Positions 29,109 to 37,924 are shown, numbered from the stretch's first letter. The stretch is DNA of 64,000 bases from Dyella mobilis (GCF_016904945.1 NZ_JADIKF010000032.1:89082-153081), one strand, 5' to 3'. A program made the numbers and translations. The notes: generated by a model from the sequence alone, not told the origin.

Positions 29109-30065
29109 ATGGCCATTGTGCATCACGGTGCCACCAAGGAATGGTGCGTACTAAAAGCCAATCACGTTTTCGGGCGACACGTGGATCGCACCGATACCGT
29201 TCTTGCAAGCGCCGACATTTCACAGATCCACGCCGCCATCGGCTGGCGCGGCGATCGCTGGCAAATCATCGACTACAGCCGCAACGGAACGCTGTTATCC
29301 GGACGACGATTGCCCGCCGGCGTGTGGACCGATTTGCAGATTGAACAGCACATCCGGTTCTCGGCGAACGAACTCAGCGACTGGACCGTCATCGATCTGA
29401 CACCGCCAGGACCCGTCCTCGTACCGCGGGATGAAGCCGATACTGCGCCGCTCCCGCTCAAGACCTGGAATCAGCTACCCGACCCGCACCGACCCTCCAC
29501 CTCGATTTATCAGGGCCTGGACGGTTGTTGGTGGCTGGAATGCGGCGAAGACTCCATCCATCTGCACAACGGGCAACACATCACTATCGCGGACAGGTCC
29601 TGGCGTTTTCTGCAACGCGATGTCGACATTGCAACCTTGCAAGCCTCCAGCAGCGACCAACTTCCCTTGCACCTGCATTTCCGGGTGAGCCTCGATGAGG
29701 AACACGTCAACCTGACCTTGTCGACGCGAGATCGTACGCTGGATCTGGGAGAACGCAGTCACCACTATCTGCTCGCCACGCTCGCACGCAAACGGCTGGC
29801 CGACAAGCAAGCCGGCATCGATCCGCTGGAGCAAGGATGGATCGGAATGGACCGCCTCTCGCGCATGCTTGGCATGGACCCGCCGCATCTGAACATTCAG
29901 GTCTATCGCGCCCGCAATCAGCTGGTATCCGCCCTGCGCGAACACGCCTTCGCGCCGCTCATCATCGAGCGGCGGCGTGGCGACGTACGGCTAGGTGCGC
30001 TTGCCTACGACATTGCGCGCGGTTCCAAACTGGAAGGCAGCTATTCCCCCGCGGCCATGCAGTAA
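29109..30065 (+). CDS. FHA-domain protein of the TOMM locus
   Basis: This 318-residue protein starts with a forkhead-associated domain, a phosphothreonine-recognition module. The diagnostic residues are visible as VFGRH, SADISQIHAAIGW (SxxH) and YSRNGTLLSGRRL (NGT). A central region follows, then an Arg-rich C-terminal part (WIGMDRLSRMLGMDPPHLNIQVYRAR) resembling a winged-helix domain that may bind DNA. The ATG at 29109 has AGGGGGA 7-8 bases upstream and is preferred over one 27 bases earlier. The kinase fusion gene starts 13 bases after its stop; an FHA reader of that kinase is the natural inference, and kinase/FHA pairs are known in TOMM clusters. Confidence 0.85.
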   Translation: MAIVHHGATKEWCVLKANHVFGRHVDRTDTVLASADISQIHAAIGWRGDRWQIIDYSRNGTLLSGRRLPAGVWTDLQIEQHIRFSANELSDWTVIDLTPPGPVLVPRDEADTAPLPLKTWNQLPDPHRPSTSIYQGLDGCWWLECGEDSIHLHNGQHITIADRSWRFLQRDVDIATLQASSSDQLPLHLHFRVSLDEEHVNLTLSTRDRTLDLGERSHHYLLATLARKRLADKQAGIDPLEQGWIGMDRLSRMLGMDPPHLNIQVYRARNQLVSALREHAFAPLIIERRRGDVRLGALAYDIARGSKLEGSYSPAAMQ

Positions 30066-30078
30066 GCGGAGGCCTAGC

Positions 30079-33000
30079 GTGCAAACCGACCAACTTGCCA
30101 ACGAACTGCTCGAGCGTGGCTACCGCATTTCCGGGCGACTGGGACGAGGCGGAACGAGCCAGGTGTGGAGAGGCGAGCAGATCAGCACGGGGCAGACCGT
30201 CGCATTGAAGGTGATCAACCTCGAAGCTCATCTCGACCCGGGCCGCCGCCAGCGCATGGCCATGCGATTCGATCGGGAGACGCAGATCTGCGGGCAGCTG
30301 CATCACGCACACATCGTGCGATTGCTGGATAAAGGAAGCATCTGCGATACGCTGTGGTTTGCCGCGTTCGAGTACATCCCCGGCACGACTCTCGCCGACT
30401 TGCTGCTGCAGCGGAGCGCCCTCGAACCGGAAGCCGCTTGCGAATTGATGTTGCAAATTCTCGATGCGCTGGCCTGCGCGCACGATGCAGGCATCGTGCA
30501 CCGCGATCTCAAGCCGCAGAACATCATGATCAGCCAGACCGGCCGCAGGCCGCAGGCGAAGGTGCTCGACTTCGGCATCGGAACGGTCGTATCGGAACGT
30601 CAAAGCATGGACGCACCGCGCCTGACCATGACCAACGAGACGCTTGGAACGCCCTCCTACGGCGCGCCAGAGCAACTCCGCGGCGAGGCGCCATCGGTAA
30701 AGGGCGACTTGTACGCCTGGGGTCTGATCTTCCTGGAATGCCTGACAGGCCAACAAGCCATTCGCGGCGCGACGCTCGCGGAAGTGTTCCATCAGCAACT
30801 CAACCCGCATCCGGTAGCGCTTCCGCACTCGATCATCGACCACCCCCTCGCCGAACTGCTGCGGCGGGTTTTGCAGAAGGACGTCGCTCTTCGCGCTCAC
30901 GATGCACGACAAGTCTATGACGACCTGCGCCGCATCGATATCGGCAATCTGGTGGGGAAGCTCACGCCGCAACATCCGCCCGTCGGCGATACATTGGTCG
31001 ATGGCCAGACGCTGAGGCCGGCGCAATTGCGGCAGATAACGACTCTGTGCTGCAACCTCACGCTCGTCGGCCCGACGTCAGCCGCAACCTACATCGACAC
31101 CATGGACGTGCTGCTGTCGGATCAAATCCGATTGTGCATGGACACCGGCGTGCGCTTCGGCGGCTATTTCGGCGGAGCCCTTGGCGGCACCCTGCGTTTC
31201 TATTTCGGCTACCCGAAGGCCAGCGATACAGACGCACGCCGTGCTGCCCGAACGGCATTGGAACTTCTGGCACAAGTAAGACAGCGCAGCCAACTTCTCG
31301 AAGCATCACGAGGTTGCGCGCTGGAACTGACTGCCGGGCTGCACACGGGAATGGTGGTCGTCCGACACGATCAACTGCCCGATGGGCTCGCCCCCATGGT
31401 CGCCCAGCGATTGGAGCGGTTGGCCCCCGCCAACAACATCGTGGTCAGCCAAACGACCAGGACCATTCTGGATCGACACATCTCATTCGAAGCGTATTCC
31501 ATGCGGGTGCCCGATGAGCACGGGCACGCCATCGGCACCAACCTGATGATCGGAGAACGGGAAACCGAAGCGCACGTTTTCCTGCAACCCGGCAGCCCGG
31601 ACATCTCCATGATTGGACGGGAGGAAGAGTGTCTTCATCTGCAACGAGCCTGGCACTCTGCCGTATCAGGCCAGGGCTCCAGTTGGCTGATCGTCGGGGA
31701 CGCCGGCATCGGCAAATCGCGGCTCGTGCGCGAAACGGCAAGCGAAGCCGAACGCTTCGGCGGCATGGTGCTGGAATGCCATTGCCTTTCGGAGCGGCGC
31801 AACAATGCGCTGTACCCCATACTTCGGTTGCTGTCTGCCACGCTCCAGCAGGATCAGGCAACGGACGAGCTTTCGAGCTTCGAACGATTGTCTCGCGCAT
31901 TGGCCGACAGTGGGGAATCCGAGGAGGCGTTGCCCATTCTGTGCAGTTGGATGGGAATCTGTGCACCAGATAGCCTGGCTCCCGCCCTGCACGCGCCGGT
32001 AAGACAGCGCCAGATTCTTCTGAGCGCCATCAAAGCCATGCTGATGAACCACGCACGCGGGCGACCGTTGCTGGTGTGTATCGAAGACGTTCACTGGGCC
32101 GATCCAACCACGATGGAGTGGCTGGCATTGATGGAAGGCGATCTGGCCGATCGCCACGTATTCCTGCTCATGACGTCACGCCCGGTCGATGCCACGACAC
32201 TTTGCGCAACGAAAATGGAAATCGGCCCGCTCTCGCACGCTGACGTGCTGGCGATGGTGCGCCAAATCGGACAACGAAAAGGCCTGTCCGAGCAAACGGT
32301 GCAGGCCATTTCGGATCGCGCGGACGGCATCCCTTTGTTCGCTGAAGAGCTGGTTCGCGTGGCCATCACGCCGCGCACCGATGCAACACGCGATGTGTTG
32401 AACGAGGTCCCCGCCACCTTGCTCGATACGCTGGCACAGCTCCTGGATACCGCCGGGGATGCCAAGGACACGGCTCAATGGGCTGCCGCCATCGGCCGCG
32501 AGTTCGACTCTGAATTACTTATGCGCGTTTCAACGCGGGACCGCAGCGAAATCCACGACGACCTGCAAACGCTGGTCGCTGCAGGGGTACTCCACCGCAA
32601 GCGGCTCGTGGCCGGCGACTGCTACGTATTTCGCCACGCGTTGATTCGCGATGCTGCCTACGGCTCGATGCTGCAACGTACCCGTGAATCGGTGCACGAA
32701 CGCATTGGCCTGCAGCTCGAGGCCAGCGGGCATACCGATCGCGCTCGCGTCGCCGCCGACCTTGCCTACCATTTCAGCAAAGCGACGCATTACGCCAAAG
32801 CAATCCCTCACGGTGTCGCAGCTTCGCAATCGGCCCTGGAACGCGGTCTATACGAAGACGCCCTGCAGTTCGCGGAACGATGCCTGGATTGGTGCGAAAA
32901 GCTCCCGGACGACGAACGCCCCAAGGCAGAGTTCGACGTTCGAACGCTGCTGACTCTGGCTGGCATGTCGAAGTACGGCTGGGTCGATCCACGCGTAGCG

Positions 33001-33981
33001 GACAACGCGCAGCGCACTTTGACGCTTTCCTCGCAAGTCGCCAGCGACCCCCGTGCCGTTCCCAGCCTGTGGGCGCTCGCCACCTACCATCACGTCGCTG
33101 GCCACCGCACGGAAACGCATCAGATTGCCCAGCGAATGGAAGCCATCACCTTGGAGGCAAACGACGTCACCCAGCTCGTGGCGGCGCGCAACGTGCTGGG
33201 CATGTGCCACTGGATCGAAGGCAACTATTGTGCCGCCGCCGATACGTTGGAGTGGGTATGGCGGAACTATGACGCCGTGCCTCAGGCCAATCTTTTGCGG
33301 CAGATCGGCGTGGATTCGCGCGTCTGGAGCATGGCTGCACTCGCCAATGTTCGCTGGTTCACCGTGCCCAACGGCACGGAAGCCTTGGAGATGGCGGCCG
33401 GCACCGTAAGGGAAGCGGAAGGACTCAATCACATTCCATCATTGTGCCTGGCCCTGCTTTACCAGGCGCTGGTGTTGCAACACGCAGGCGAGCGAAAACT
33501 GACCATGATCGCAAGCAGTCGCGCCATGGGCATGGCACAACGTTATGGCATCCCGGCCATCGGCGCCTATACGAGCATCATGTATGGCTGGGCACAAGCG
33601 GACTTGTCCCTCGTCTGCCAATCCATTGGCGCACTGGAAAACTTGGGGTGCTTGCTAGGATTCACTTATTACCCTGCCCTGGCCGCAAACATCGAGCTTG
33701 AGCAGGGGCAGCCCGAGCGCGCATTGGCGCGTATCGATGCCTGCATAACCAGGGCCGAATGCACCGGCGAGCGCTATTACCTGGCAGAACTCTATTGTCG
33801 AAAGGCAGATATCTTGCAGCGCCTGCAAACTGCCTCCGCAACGACTGACATCATTGCCTCGCTCGAATGCGCGCAAACGCATGCCCAAGCCACGGGCATG
33901 CAACGCACCCTCATGCAATGCAGGTATCGCCTCCAGACATTGCAGGCGACCCCGAGCGAATGGACCTGCCAAATGGCGTAA
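30079..33981 (+). CDS. TOMM-system Ser/Thr kinase / degenerate class III cyclase / AAA ATPase fusion
   Basis: This 1300-residue multidomain regulator joins several modules. Residues about 15-285 are a Ser/Thr kinase with GRGGTSQVW, catalytic K44, HRDLKPQN (141-148), LDFG (163-166) and the APEQL segment. Residues about 318-465 resemble a class III nucleotide cyclase, but the two metal-binding Asp positions read N326 and G370, so it is probably inactive. From about 512 an AAA/STAND ATPase follows with P-loop GDAGIGKS (540-547) and Walker B-like LLVCIEDVHWAD, then a long TPR-like helical region. This matches the kinase/cyclase fusion family of TOMM gene clusters. The GTG start has GCGGAGG upstream; longer upstream readings overlap the FHA gene. 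Confidence 0.88.
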   Translation: MQTDQLANELLERGYRISGRLGRGGTSQVWRGEQISTGQTVALKVINLEAHLDPGRRQRMAMRFDRETQICGQLHHAHIVRLLDKGSICDTLWFAAFEYIPGTTLADLLLQRSALEPEAACELMLQILDALACAHDAGIVHRDLKPQNIMISQTGRRPQAKVLDFGIGTVVSERQSMDAPRLTMTNETLGTPSYGAPEQLRGEAPSVKGDLYAWGLIFLECLTGQQAIRGATLAEVFHQQLNPHPVALPHSIIDHPLAELLRRVLQKDVALRAHDARQVYDDLRRIDIGNLVGKLTPQHPPVGDTLVDGQTLRPAQLRQITTLCCNLTLVGPTSAATYIDTMDVLLSDQIRLCMDTGVRFGGYFGGALGGTLRFYFGYPKASDTDARRAARTALELLAQVRQRSQLLEASRGCALELTAGLHTGMVVVRHDQLPDGLAPMVAQRLERLAPANNIVVSQTTRTILDRHISFEAYSMRVPDEHGHAIGTNLMIGERETEAHVFLQPGSPDISMIGREEECLHLQRAWHSAVSGQGSSWLIVGDAGIGKSRLVRETASEAERFGGMVLECHCLSERRNNALYPILRLLSATLQQDQATDELSSFERLSRALADSGESEEALPILCSWMGICAPDSLAPALHAPVRQRQILLSAIKAMLMNHARGRPLLVCIEDVHWADPTTMEWLALMEGDLADRHVFLLMTSRPVDATTLCATKMEIGPLSHADVLAMVRQIGQRKGLSEQTVQAISDRADGIPLFAEELVRVAITPRTDATRDVLNEVPATLLDTLAQLLDTAGDAKDTAQWAAAIGREFDSELLMRVSTRDRSEIHDDLQTLVAAGVLHRKRLVAGDCYVFRHALIRDAAYGSMLQRTRESVHERIGLQLEASGHTDRARVAADLAYHFSKATHYAKAIPHGVAASQSALERGLYEDALQFAERCLDWCEKLPDDERPKAEFDVRTLLTLAGMSKYGWVDPRVADNAQRTLTLSSQVASDPRAVPSLWALATYHHVAGHRTETHQIAQRMEAITLEANDVTQLVAARNVLGMCHWIEGNYCAAADTLEWVWRNYDAVPQANLLRQIGVDSRVWSMAALANVRWFTVPNGTEALEMAAGTVREAEGLNHIPSLCLALLYQALVLQHAGERKLTMIASSRAMGMAQRYGIPAIGAYTSIMYGWAQADLSLVCQSIGALENLGCLLGFTYYPALAANIELEQGQPERALARIDACITRAECTGERYYLAELYCRKADILQRLQTASATTDIIASLECAQTHAQATGMQRTLMQCRYRLQTLQATPSEWTCQMA

Positions 33982-34084
33982 TCCATCACGAGCATTCTCT
34001 TCGGCACGACTTGCCGCCACGTGATCGCGACACGGCAAGCCGGCGCCAACAACCGCACCCCAACCGTTGCAGGAGCGACTACCG

Positions 34085-34423
34085 ATGAGCTTGCCGCTGT
34101 CCATCTACGACAAATTTCTGCATTACCGCACCATCACCCTCAAAGTCATCGCCAAGTGCTGGAACGACCAGGAGTTCAAGAAGCGCTACCTGGAAAACCC
34201 AAAAAAAGCCTTGCGCGACGAATTTGGCTACGACTTCCCTTTCAGCCTGCAATTGGAAGCCTTCGATCATTGCGGCCACTGGTCCAAGGAGCTTGGCATT
34301 GACCTCATTCGCAACGATGCCAATACGCTCACCATCATTTTGCCCAAAGCCCCGCCGGAAGAACTGCGCGCCGAAGCGCTGGCGCAGTATTACAGCACGC
34401 ACATGACCTTCCTTCAGTCCTGA
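34085..34423 (+). CDS. TOMM precursor peptide 1 (nitrile-hydratase-leader-like, BMA_0021/0022 type)
   Basis: This is a 112-residue probable substrate of the cyclodehydratase. It has the nitrile-hydratase-alpha-like leader pattern KCWNDQEFKKRYLENPKKAL, shared with the next gene, then FGYDFPFSLQLEAFD. The C-terminal end is short and carries few heterocyclisable residues (YYSTHMTFLQS: Ser and Thr, no Cys). Such leader-like peptides in tandem, beside a kinase/cyclase fusion and a YcaO protein, are the described BMA_0021/BMA_0022 arrangement from Burkholderia. AGGAG lies about 9 bases before the ATG. The 103 bases before it hold no other feature. The core boundary and modified residues are unknown. 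Confidence 0.82.
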   Translation: MSLPLSIYDKFLHYRTITLKVIAKCWNDQEFKKRYLENPKKALRDEFGYDFPFSLQLEAFDHCGHWSKELGIDLIRNDANTLTIILPKAPPEELRAEALAQYYSTHMTFLQS

Positions 34424-34437
34424 AAGGATCTACACGC

Positions 34438-34782
34438 ATGCGCAACAATGCCGTACCAAGCTATGAATCCATTATCGAATTCAACGAAGTCTATCTGCGC
34501 GCAGTCGCCATGAGCTGGACCGACCCGGAGTTCAAGAAGAGCTTCCTGAAGGACCCAGCAGATACCTTGCAGCGATACTTCAGCTATCGCCTCCCCTGGG
34601 AGGTCCACCTGAAGATCGAGGAAGCGGAAGCCGCGCAATATGTGGACGGCCAATGGAAAGATCTGCCGATGAACCGGATACGCGTAGGCATTCCCGACGC
34701 CCCGCCCAAATTCGAAGAGCAGCCGGTTGCTCTTTCGCTCTTCAATGATTCGGGTCCGGTTTACCTGTTCACCTGCTGCTGA
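34438..34782 (+). CDS. TOMM precursor peptide 2 (nitrile-hydratase-leader-like, ends in Cys-Cys)
   Basis: This 114-residue paralogue of the preceding peptide starts 14 bases after it, with AAGGA upstream of the ATG. The leader motif is AMSWTDPEFKKSFLKDPADTL, followed by FSYRLPWEVHLKIEEAE. Unlike precursor 1 it ends in FNDSGPVYLFTCC, so it offers Ser, Thr and two terminal Cys as likely thiazoline/oxazoline sites. No double-Gly cleavage site is evident. It directly precedes the cyclodehydratase gene (101-base gap). Its role as substrate is inferred from family and position. Confidence 0.83.
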   Translation: MRNNAVPSYESIIEFNEVYLRAVAMSWTDPEFKKSFLKDPADTLQRYFSYRLPWEVHLKIEEAEAAQYVDGQWKDLPMNRIRVGIPDAPPKFEEQPVALSLFNDSGPVYLFTCC

Positions 34783-34883
34783 GCACCATACGCCACCCCT
34801 TCCCGGAGCCGGGATCCAGCGCCCTGCGTCGCGAGGTCGCTGGACCGGCTTTCTTGCGGCCGCCTCCACTATCTCTTTCGCCC

Positions 34884-37037
34884 ATGATCGATGCCCATTT
34901 TGTTCCCCGTTTCCGTCCAAGCCTGCACGTCGCCGCGACCGAACGTGACTGCGCCTACATCATCTCCGAACGCCGCAGCAATCGACTGGGCGGCGAACAA
35001 CTGGTTGCCTTGCTACAGGCCATTGACGGCGTTCGCTCGGTCTCGGAGTTGACGACACATCTAAGCGACCGGGTATCGCCACCGGACGTCATTTATCTAG
35101 TCGAGCAATTGCTCGCACGGGATTATCTGGTCGATGCCGATTCCCACGCGTGCGACGAACGCGCAGCCTTCGAAGAACTCATGGGATGGCGCCATGCGAC
35201 ACCGCTTCGCGTGTCTTTGCGCGGCATTGGCACCTGCAACGCGGAAAACCTGAAGGAACTGCTGCTCGCCGGCGACGTGGAGGTGGCGGAGCGCGGCGAT
35301 TTGATCGTCTGCCTCGTCGACGACTATCTGAACCCTGCCATCGAGGCGGTGCTGCGCGCGCCAGACGCCCCCGTTCTGTTGGCGAAAGTTCACGGCACGC
35401 GCCTGCTGATAGGTCCCATCTTCGGCGCGGGCGACAGCTTCTGCTTGCATTGCCTGCAATACTGGCTGCGCCACAACCGTCCCGTGCAAACCCTGCTTGA
35501 ACGCCGCAAAGGCTCTACAATTTCGCTGCCAAAGGCAAGCCATCCTGCGAGCATGGCCATCGCGAGCGGCCTGATTGCGCTGGCGATCCAGCGCTATGCG
35601 GAAGGGGACCGGTCGTTATTGCGAGGCATGGAGTCTCTGGATCTAGCCTCGATGCAATCGGCCAAGCATCAGCCTACGCGGCGACCTCAGTGCCCTGTGT
35701 GCGGAGATCCTGGCTGGATGCAGCACCAGGCTATGAAAGGCATCGACCCTCGGGCCGAGTCGGAGTTGCCACTGCACGAGGGTGGATTTCGCACTGTTGC
35801 ATCAGGCGAAACGCTACGGCGCCACGAACGCCTCGTGGACGCCACGTGCGGACCCGTAGCGTATCTGCATGCCATGCCGGGTCGCCACATCGGCACCCGT
35901 AAAGTCTACGTCTCTGGCTATCTTGTCTGTCCTACCGCGCCTGACAGCAGCAATCCTTTCGACAAAGTGTGCGCGGGCAAGGGCGAAACCGACGACGATG
36001 CGCGCGCCAGCGCGTTGTGCGAAGCCTTGGAGCGCTTCAGCAGCGTTTTCCAGGGGGATGAGCCGCGCATACGTTCATCGACAAAATCGCTTGGAGCATC
36101 GGCCATTGCGCTCGACGCTCTTCAGCATTTCAGCCATGAACAAGTGCAGCGGCGTGACATCATCAACGCGGCGACACGAGATCGGCGCCGGCAGGTGCCC
36201 AAGCCGCTTCCTGACGACGCGCACATCGACTGGACGACTGCCTGGTGTTTGAACGATGGCAGCCGCCACGCCGTACCACTGGTTTACTGTTTTGCAGAAA
36301 CTCCGCCCGATAGCGGCCACGCCTACGGCATCTACAATCCGAATGGCACGGCGGCGGGAAACTGCCTTGAAGAGGCCATACTGCAAGGCCTGCTCGAATT
36401 GATCGAACGCGACGCCGTAGCCATCTGGTGGTACAACCGGATACCTCGCCCGGCCATCGACCTGTCAGCATTCGCCGACACGTGGCTTACGCGCTTAGTG
36501 GACGACTATGCGACTGACGGATGGCGCCTGTGGGTGCTGGACCTGACGCACGACTTGCGCATACCCGTATGCGCGGCGCTTGCCCATCACGCACGACGAG
36601 ATCGTTATGCCATCGGCTTCGGGTGTCATCTCACCGTCGAACTGGCAGTGAAGCGAGCCATCACCGAACTCAATCAATTGCTTGACCCTTCCGTTGACGC
36701 GCCATCGCCATGGGACCGTGAGCAACTGAAAGATGCCTCGTTTCTCGAACCCTCTTCCTGCCCGGCGGAGGCTCCACAGCTTTTCCCGAAGGGAACGTTG
36801 CGACAATACATAGACCAATGCGTCGACACTTTCGCTCGCGCGGGAATGTCGTCTTTTTTCGTCAACAAGTCGCGACCGGATATCGGCCTTTCGGTGGCAC
36901 AAGTGATCGTTCCAGGCCTGCGTCATTTCTGGCCAAGGTTTGGCGCAGGCCGGCTGTATGAAGTGCCGGTACAACTTGGATGGCTTTGCAAGCCTACTCC
37001 GGAAGAACATCTCAATCCGGCGCCGCTATTTCTTTGA
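34884..37037 (+). CDS. Fused TOMM cyclodehydratase: leader-binding zinc domain plus YcaO
   Basis: This 717-residue protein should bind precursor leaders and use ATP to cyclise Cys/Ser/Thr into azolines. Residues about 1-290 form the ThiF/C-protein-like part with a winged-helix start (peptide clasp) and a four-Cys zinc site (C187, C190, C270, C273; CLHC and CPVC). Residues about 300-717 form the YcaO domain with the family motifs GKGETDDDARASALCEALERF, AAGNCLEEAILQGLLELIERDA and AVKRAITELNQL. The tail ends NPAPLFL instead of the usual Pro-x-Pro-x-Pro. No flavin dehydrogenase is seen nearby, so products may remain azolines. The start MIDAHF is preferred to one 10 codons earlier. Confidence 0.92.
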   Translation: MIDAHFVPRFRPSLHVAATERDCAYIISERRSNRLGGEQLVALLQAIDGVRSVSELTTHLSDRVSPPDVIYLVEQLLARDYLVDADSHACDERAAFEELMGWRHATPLRVSLRGIGTCNAENLKELLLAGDVEVAERGDLIVCLVDDYLNPAIEAVLRAPDAPVLLAKVHGTRLLIGPIFGAGDSFCLHCLQYWLRHNRPVQTLLERRKGSTISLPKASHPASMAIASGLIALAIQRYAEGDRSLLRGMESLDLASMQSAKHQPTRRPQCPVCGDPGWMQHQAMKGIDPRAESELPLHEGGFRTVASGETLRRHERLVDATCGPVAYLHAMPGRHIGTRKVYVSGYLVCPTAPDSSNPFDKVCAGKGETDDDARASALCEALERFSSVFQGDEPRIRSSTKSLGASAIALDALQHFSHEQVQRRDIINAATRDRRRQVPKPLPDDAHIDWTTAWCLNDGSRHAVPLVYCFAETPPDSGHAYGIYNPNGTAAGNCLEEAILQGLLELIERDAVAIWWYNRIPRPAIDLSAFADTWLTRLVDDYATDGWRLWVLDLTHDLRIPVCAALAHHARRDRYAIGFGCHLTVELAVKRAITELNQLLDPSVDAPSPWDREQLKDASFLEPSSCPAEAPQLFPKGTLRQYIDQCVDTFARAGMSSFFVNKSRPDIGLSVAQVIVPGLRHFWPRFGAGRLYEVPVQLGWLCKPTPEEHLNPAPLFL

Positions 37038-37092
37038 TGTTTTCCAAGCAAGCGGTTCCACGTGTGCAGCACGCGACGATCATCGCACCGCC

Positions 37093-37109
37093 CTGTAATC
37101 CGCTGTAAT
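37093..37109 (+). promoter_or_regulatory. Tandem CTGTAAT repeat upstream of the 122-residue protein gene
   Basis: CTGTAAT-CCG-CTGTAAT: two identical heptamers exactly 10 bases apart, about 145 bases before the ATG at 37254. The same arrangement is found before the PixA-like gene. One-turn spacing suggests a protein-binding site; the binding protein is unknown. Confidence 0.5.
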
Positions 37110-37253
37110 CGACGCCATCGCCAGCCCCTTTTTAAAGTGACTTCGTCCAATGACTAGTGTCGCGCCCTCAGGGCGCGACGTTTGCAAGGACAACAGACAC
37201 ATCCATCGCGACTCCGAGTTTTCGAGAGCGCAACCATCCAGAAAGGGGACATC

Positions 37254-37622
37254 ATGGGCAACTGTAATTGTCAGCCGGACAACGGCGTCCGCGATTTGAC
37301 CAAAGTTCCACGTGCGCAACCGGCAGATGCACCTGCCAATCAGGGTCTGCACGCGTTCGAATTTCCACCGAATACGCTCGCTGCACTCATTTCGCTGTGC
37401 GTTTCGGCCAGCTACAACAATGGCCAGATTTGCGTGAACTTCCCAGTCATCGGAGACATATGCTTCTCCGTGTCGCTGCCGATCCCCAGTGGATCCAGCG
37501 TGCAGGTTTGCATGGAAACGTGCGGCTTCCGCATTGGAGTCCCGCCCTTCAAGGGTATCGCGGCCTCGGTTTCGTTCAACGGAACCCAACTCTGGTCCGG
37601 AACCATCTGGGGTTCTTGCTGA
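37254..37622 (+). CDS. Cysteine-rich 122-residue protein of unknown function in the TOMM locus
   Basis: The family is not recognised. The 122-residue product has eight cysteines (4, 6, 49, 60, 70, 86, 90, 122), an N-terminal MGNCNC start and a Pro/Ala/Asp linker. Its second half is mostly beta-prone (GQICVNFPVIGDICFSVSLP) and ends WGSC. There is no signal peptide and no transmembrane helix. AAGGGGA lies about 4 bases before the ATG. It sits 216 bases after the cyclodehydratase with a CTGTAAT tandem repeat upstream, and a strong hairpin follows the stop. It could be a structural or secreted beta protein, or an additional substrate of the modifying enzyme; the sequence does not decide this. Confidence 0.75.
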   Translation: MGNCNCQPDNGVRDLTKVPRAQPADAPANQGLHAFEFPPNTLAALISLCVSASYNNGQICVNFPVIGDICFSVSLPIPSGSSVQVCMETCGFRIGVPPFKGIAASVSFNGTQLWSGTIWGSC

Positions 37623-37664
37623 AGAACACCCTTGGGGTCAGCGCGCTTTGCACGCTGAATGCAT

Positions 37665-37699
37665 GGGAGTCATCTGCGTAGTCCGCGCAGATGACTCCC
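37665..37699 (+). repeat. Strong inverted repeat (14-bp perfect stem) between the Cys-rich gene and the PixA-like gene
   Basis: GGGAGTCATCTGCG pairs perfectly with CGCAGATGACTCCC around the loop TAGTCCG, 42 bases after the stop of the Cys-rich gene. No U-run follows, so it is not a clean intrinsic terminator; it may protect or process the mRNA, or be a recognition site. Confidence 0.7.
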
Positions 37700-37719
37700 A
37701 ATGCCACGGCTCCCTGGAG

Positions 37720-37736
37720 CTGTAATGGCCTGTAAT
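37720..37736 (+). promoter_or_regulatory. Tandem CTGTAAT repeat upstream of the PixA-like gene
   Basis: CTGTAAT-GGC-CTGTAAT: the same heptamer pair and the same 10-base period as at 37093, here about 190 bases before the PixA-like ATG and just after the long inverted repeat. The remaining DNA up to 37924 shows nothing else recognisable. Confidence 0.5.
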
Positions 37737-37924
37737 GGAGTCTCGAACTCTGCTCTCGCAAGATTTCAGTCCCGGATGCCATCGTGCTCCGAGGGGGAAT
37801 CCCGTCCTACGCGATAGAACGGCGCCGTTCGCTTCAACAGTGGCCGCGACGCCACGTGATTTTCGATCGACCAAGCTCTTCACACCCTTTTGATCCACCG
37901 GCAACTTCATCGGAGAACCTAGCC

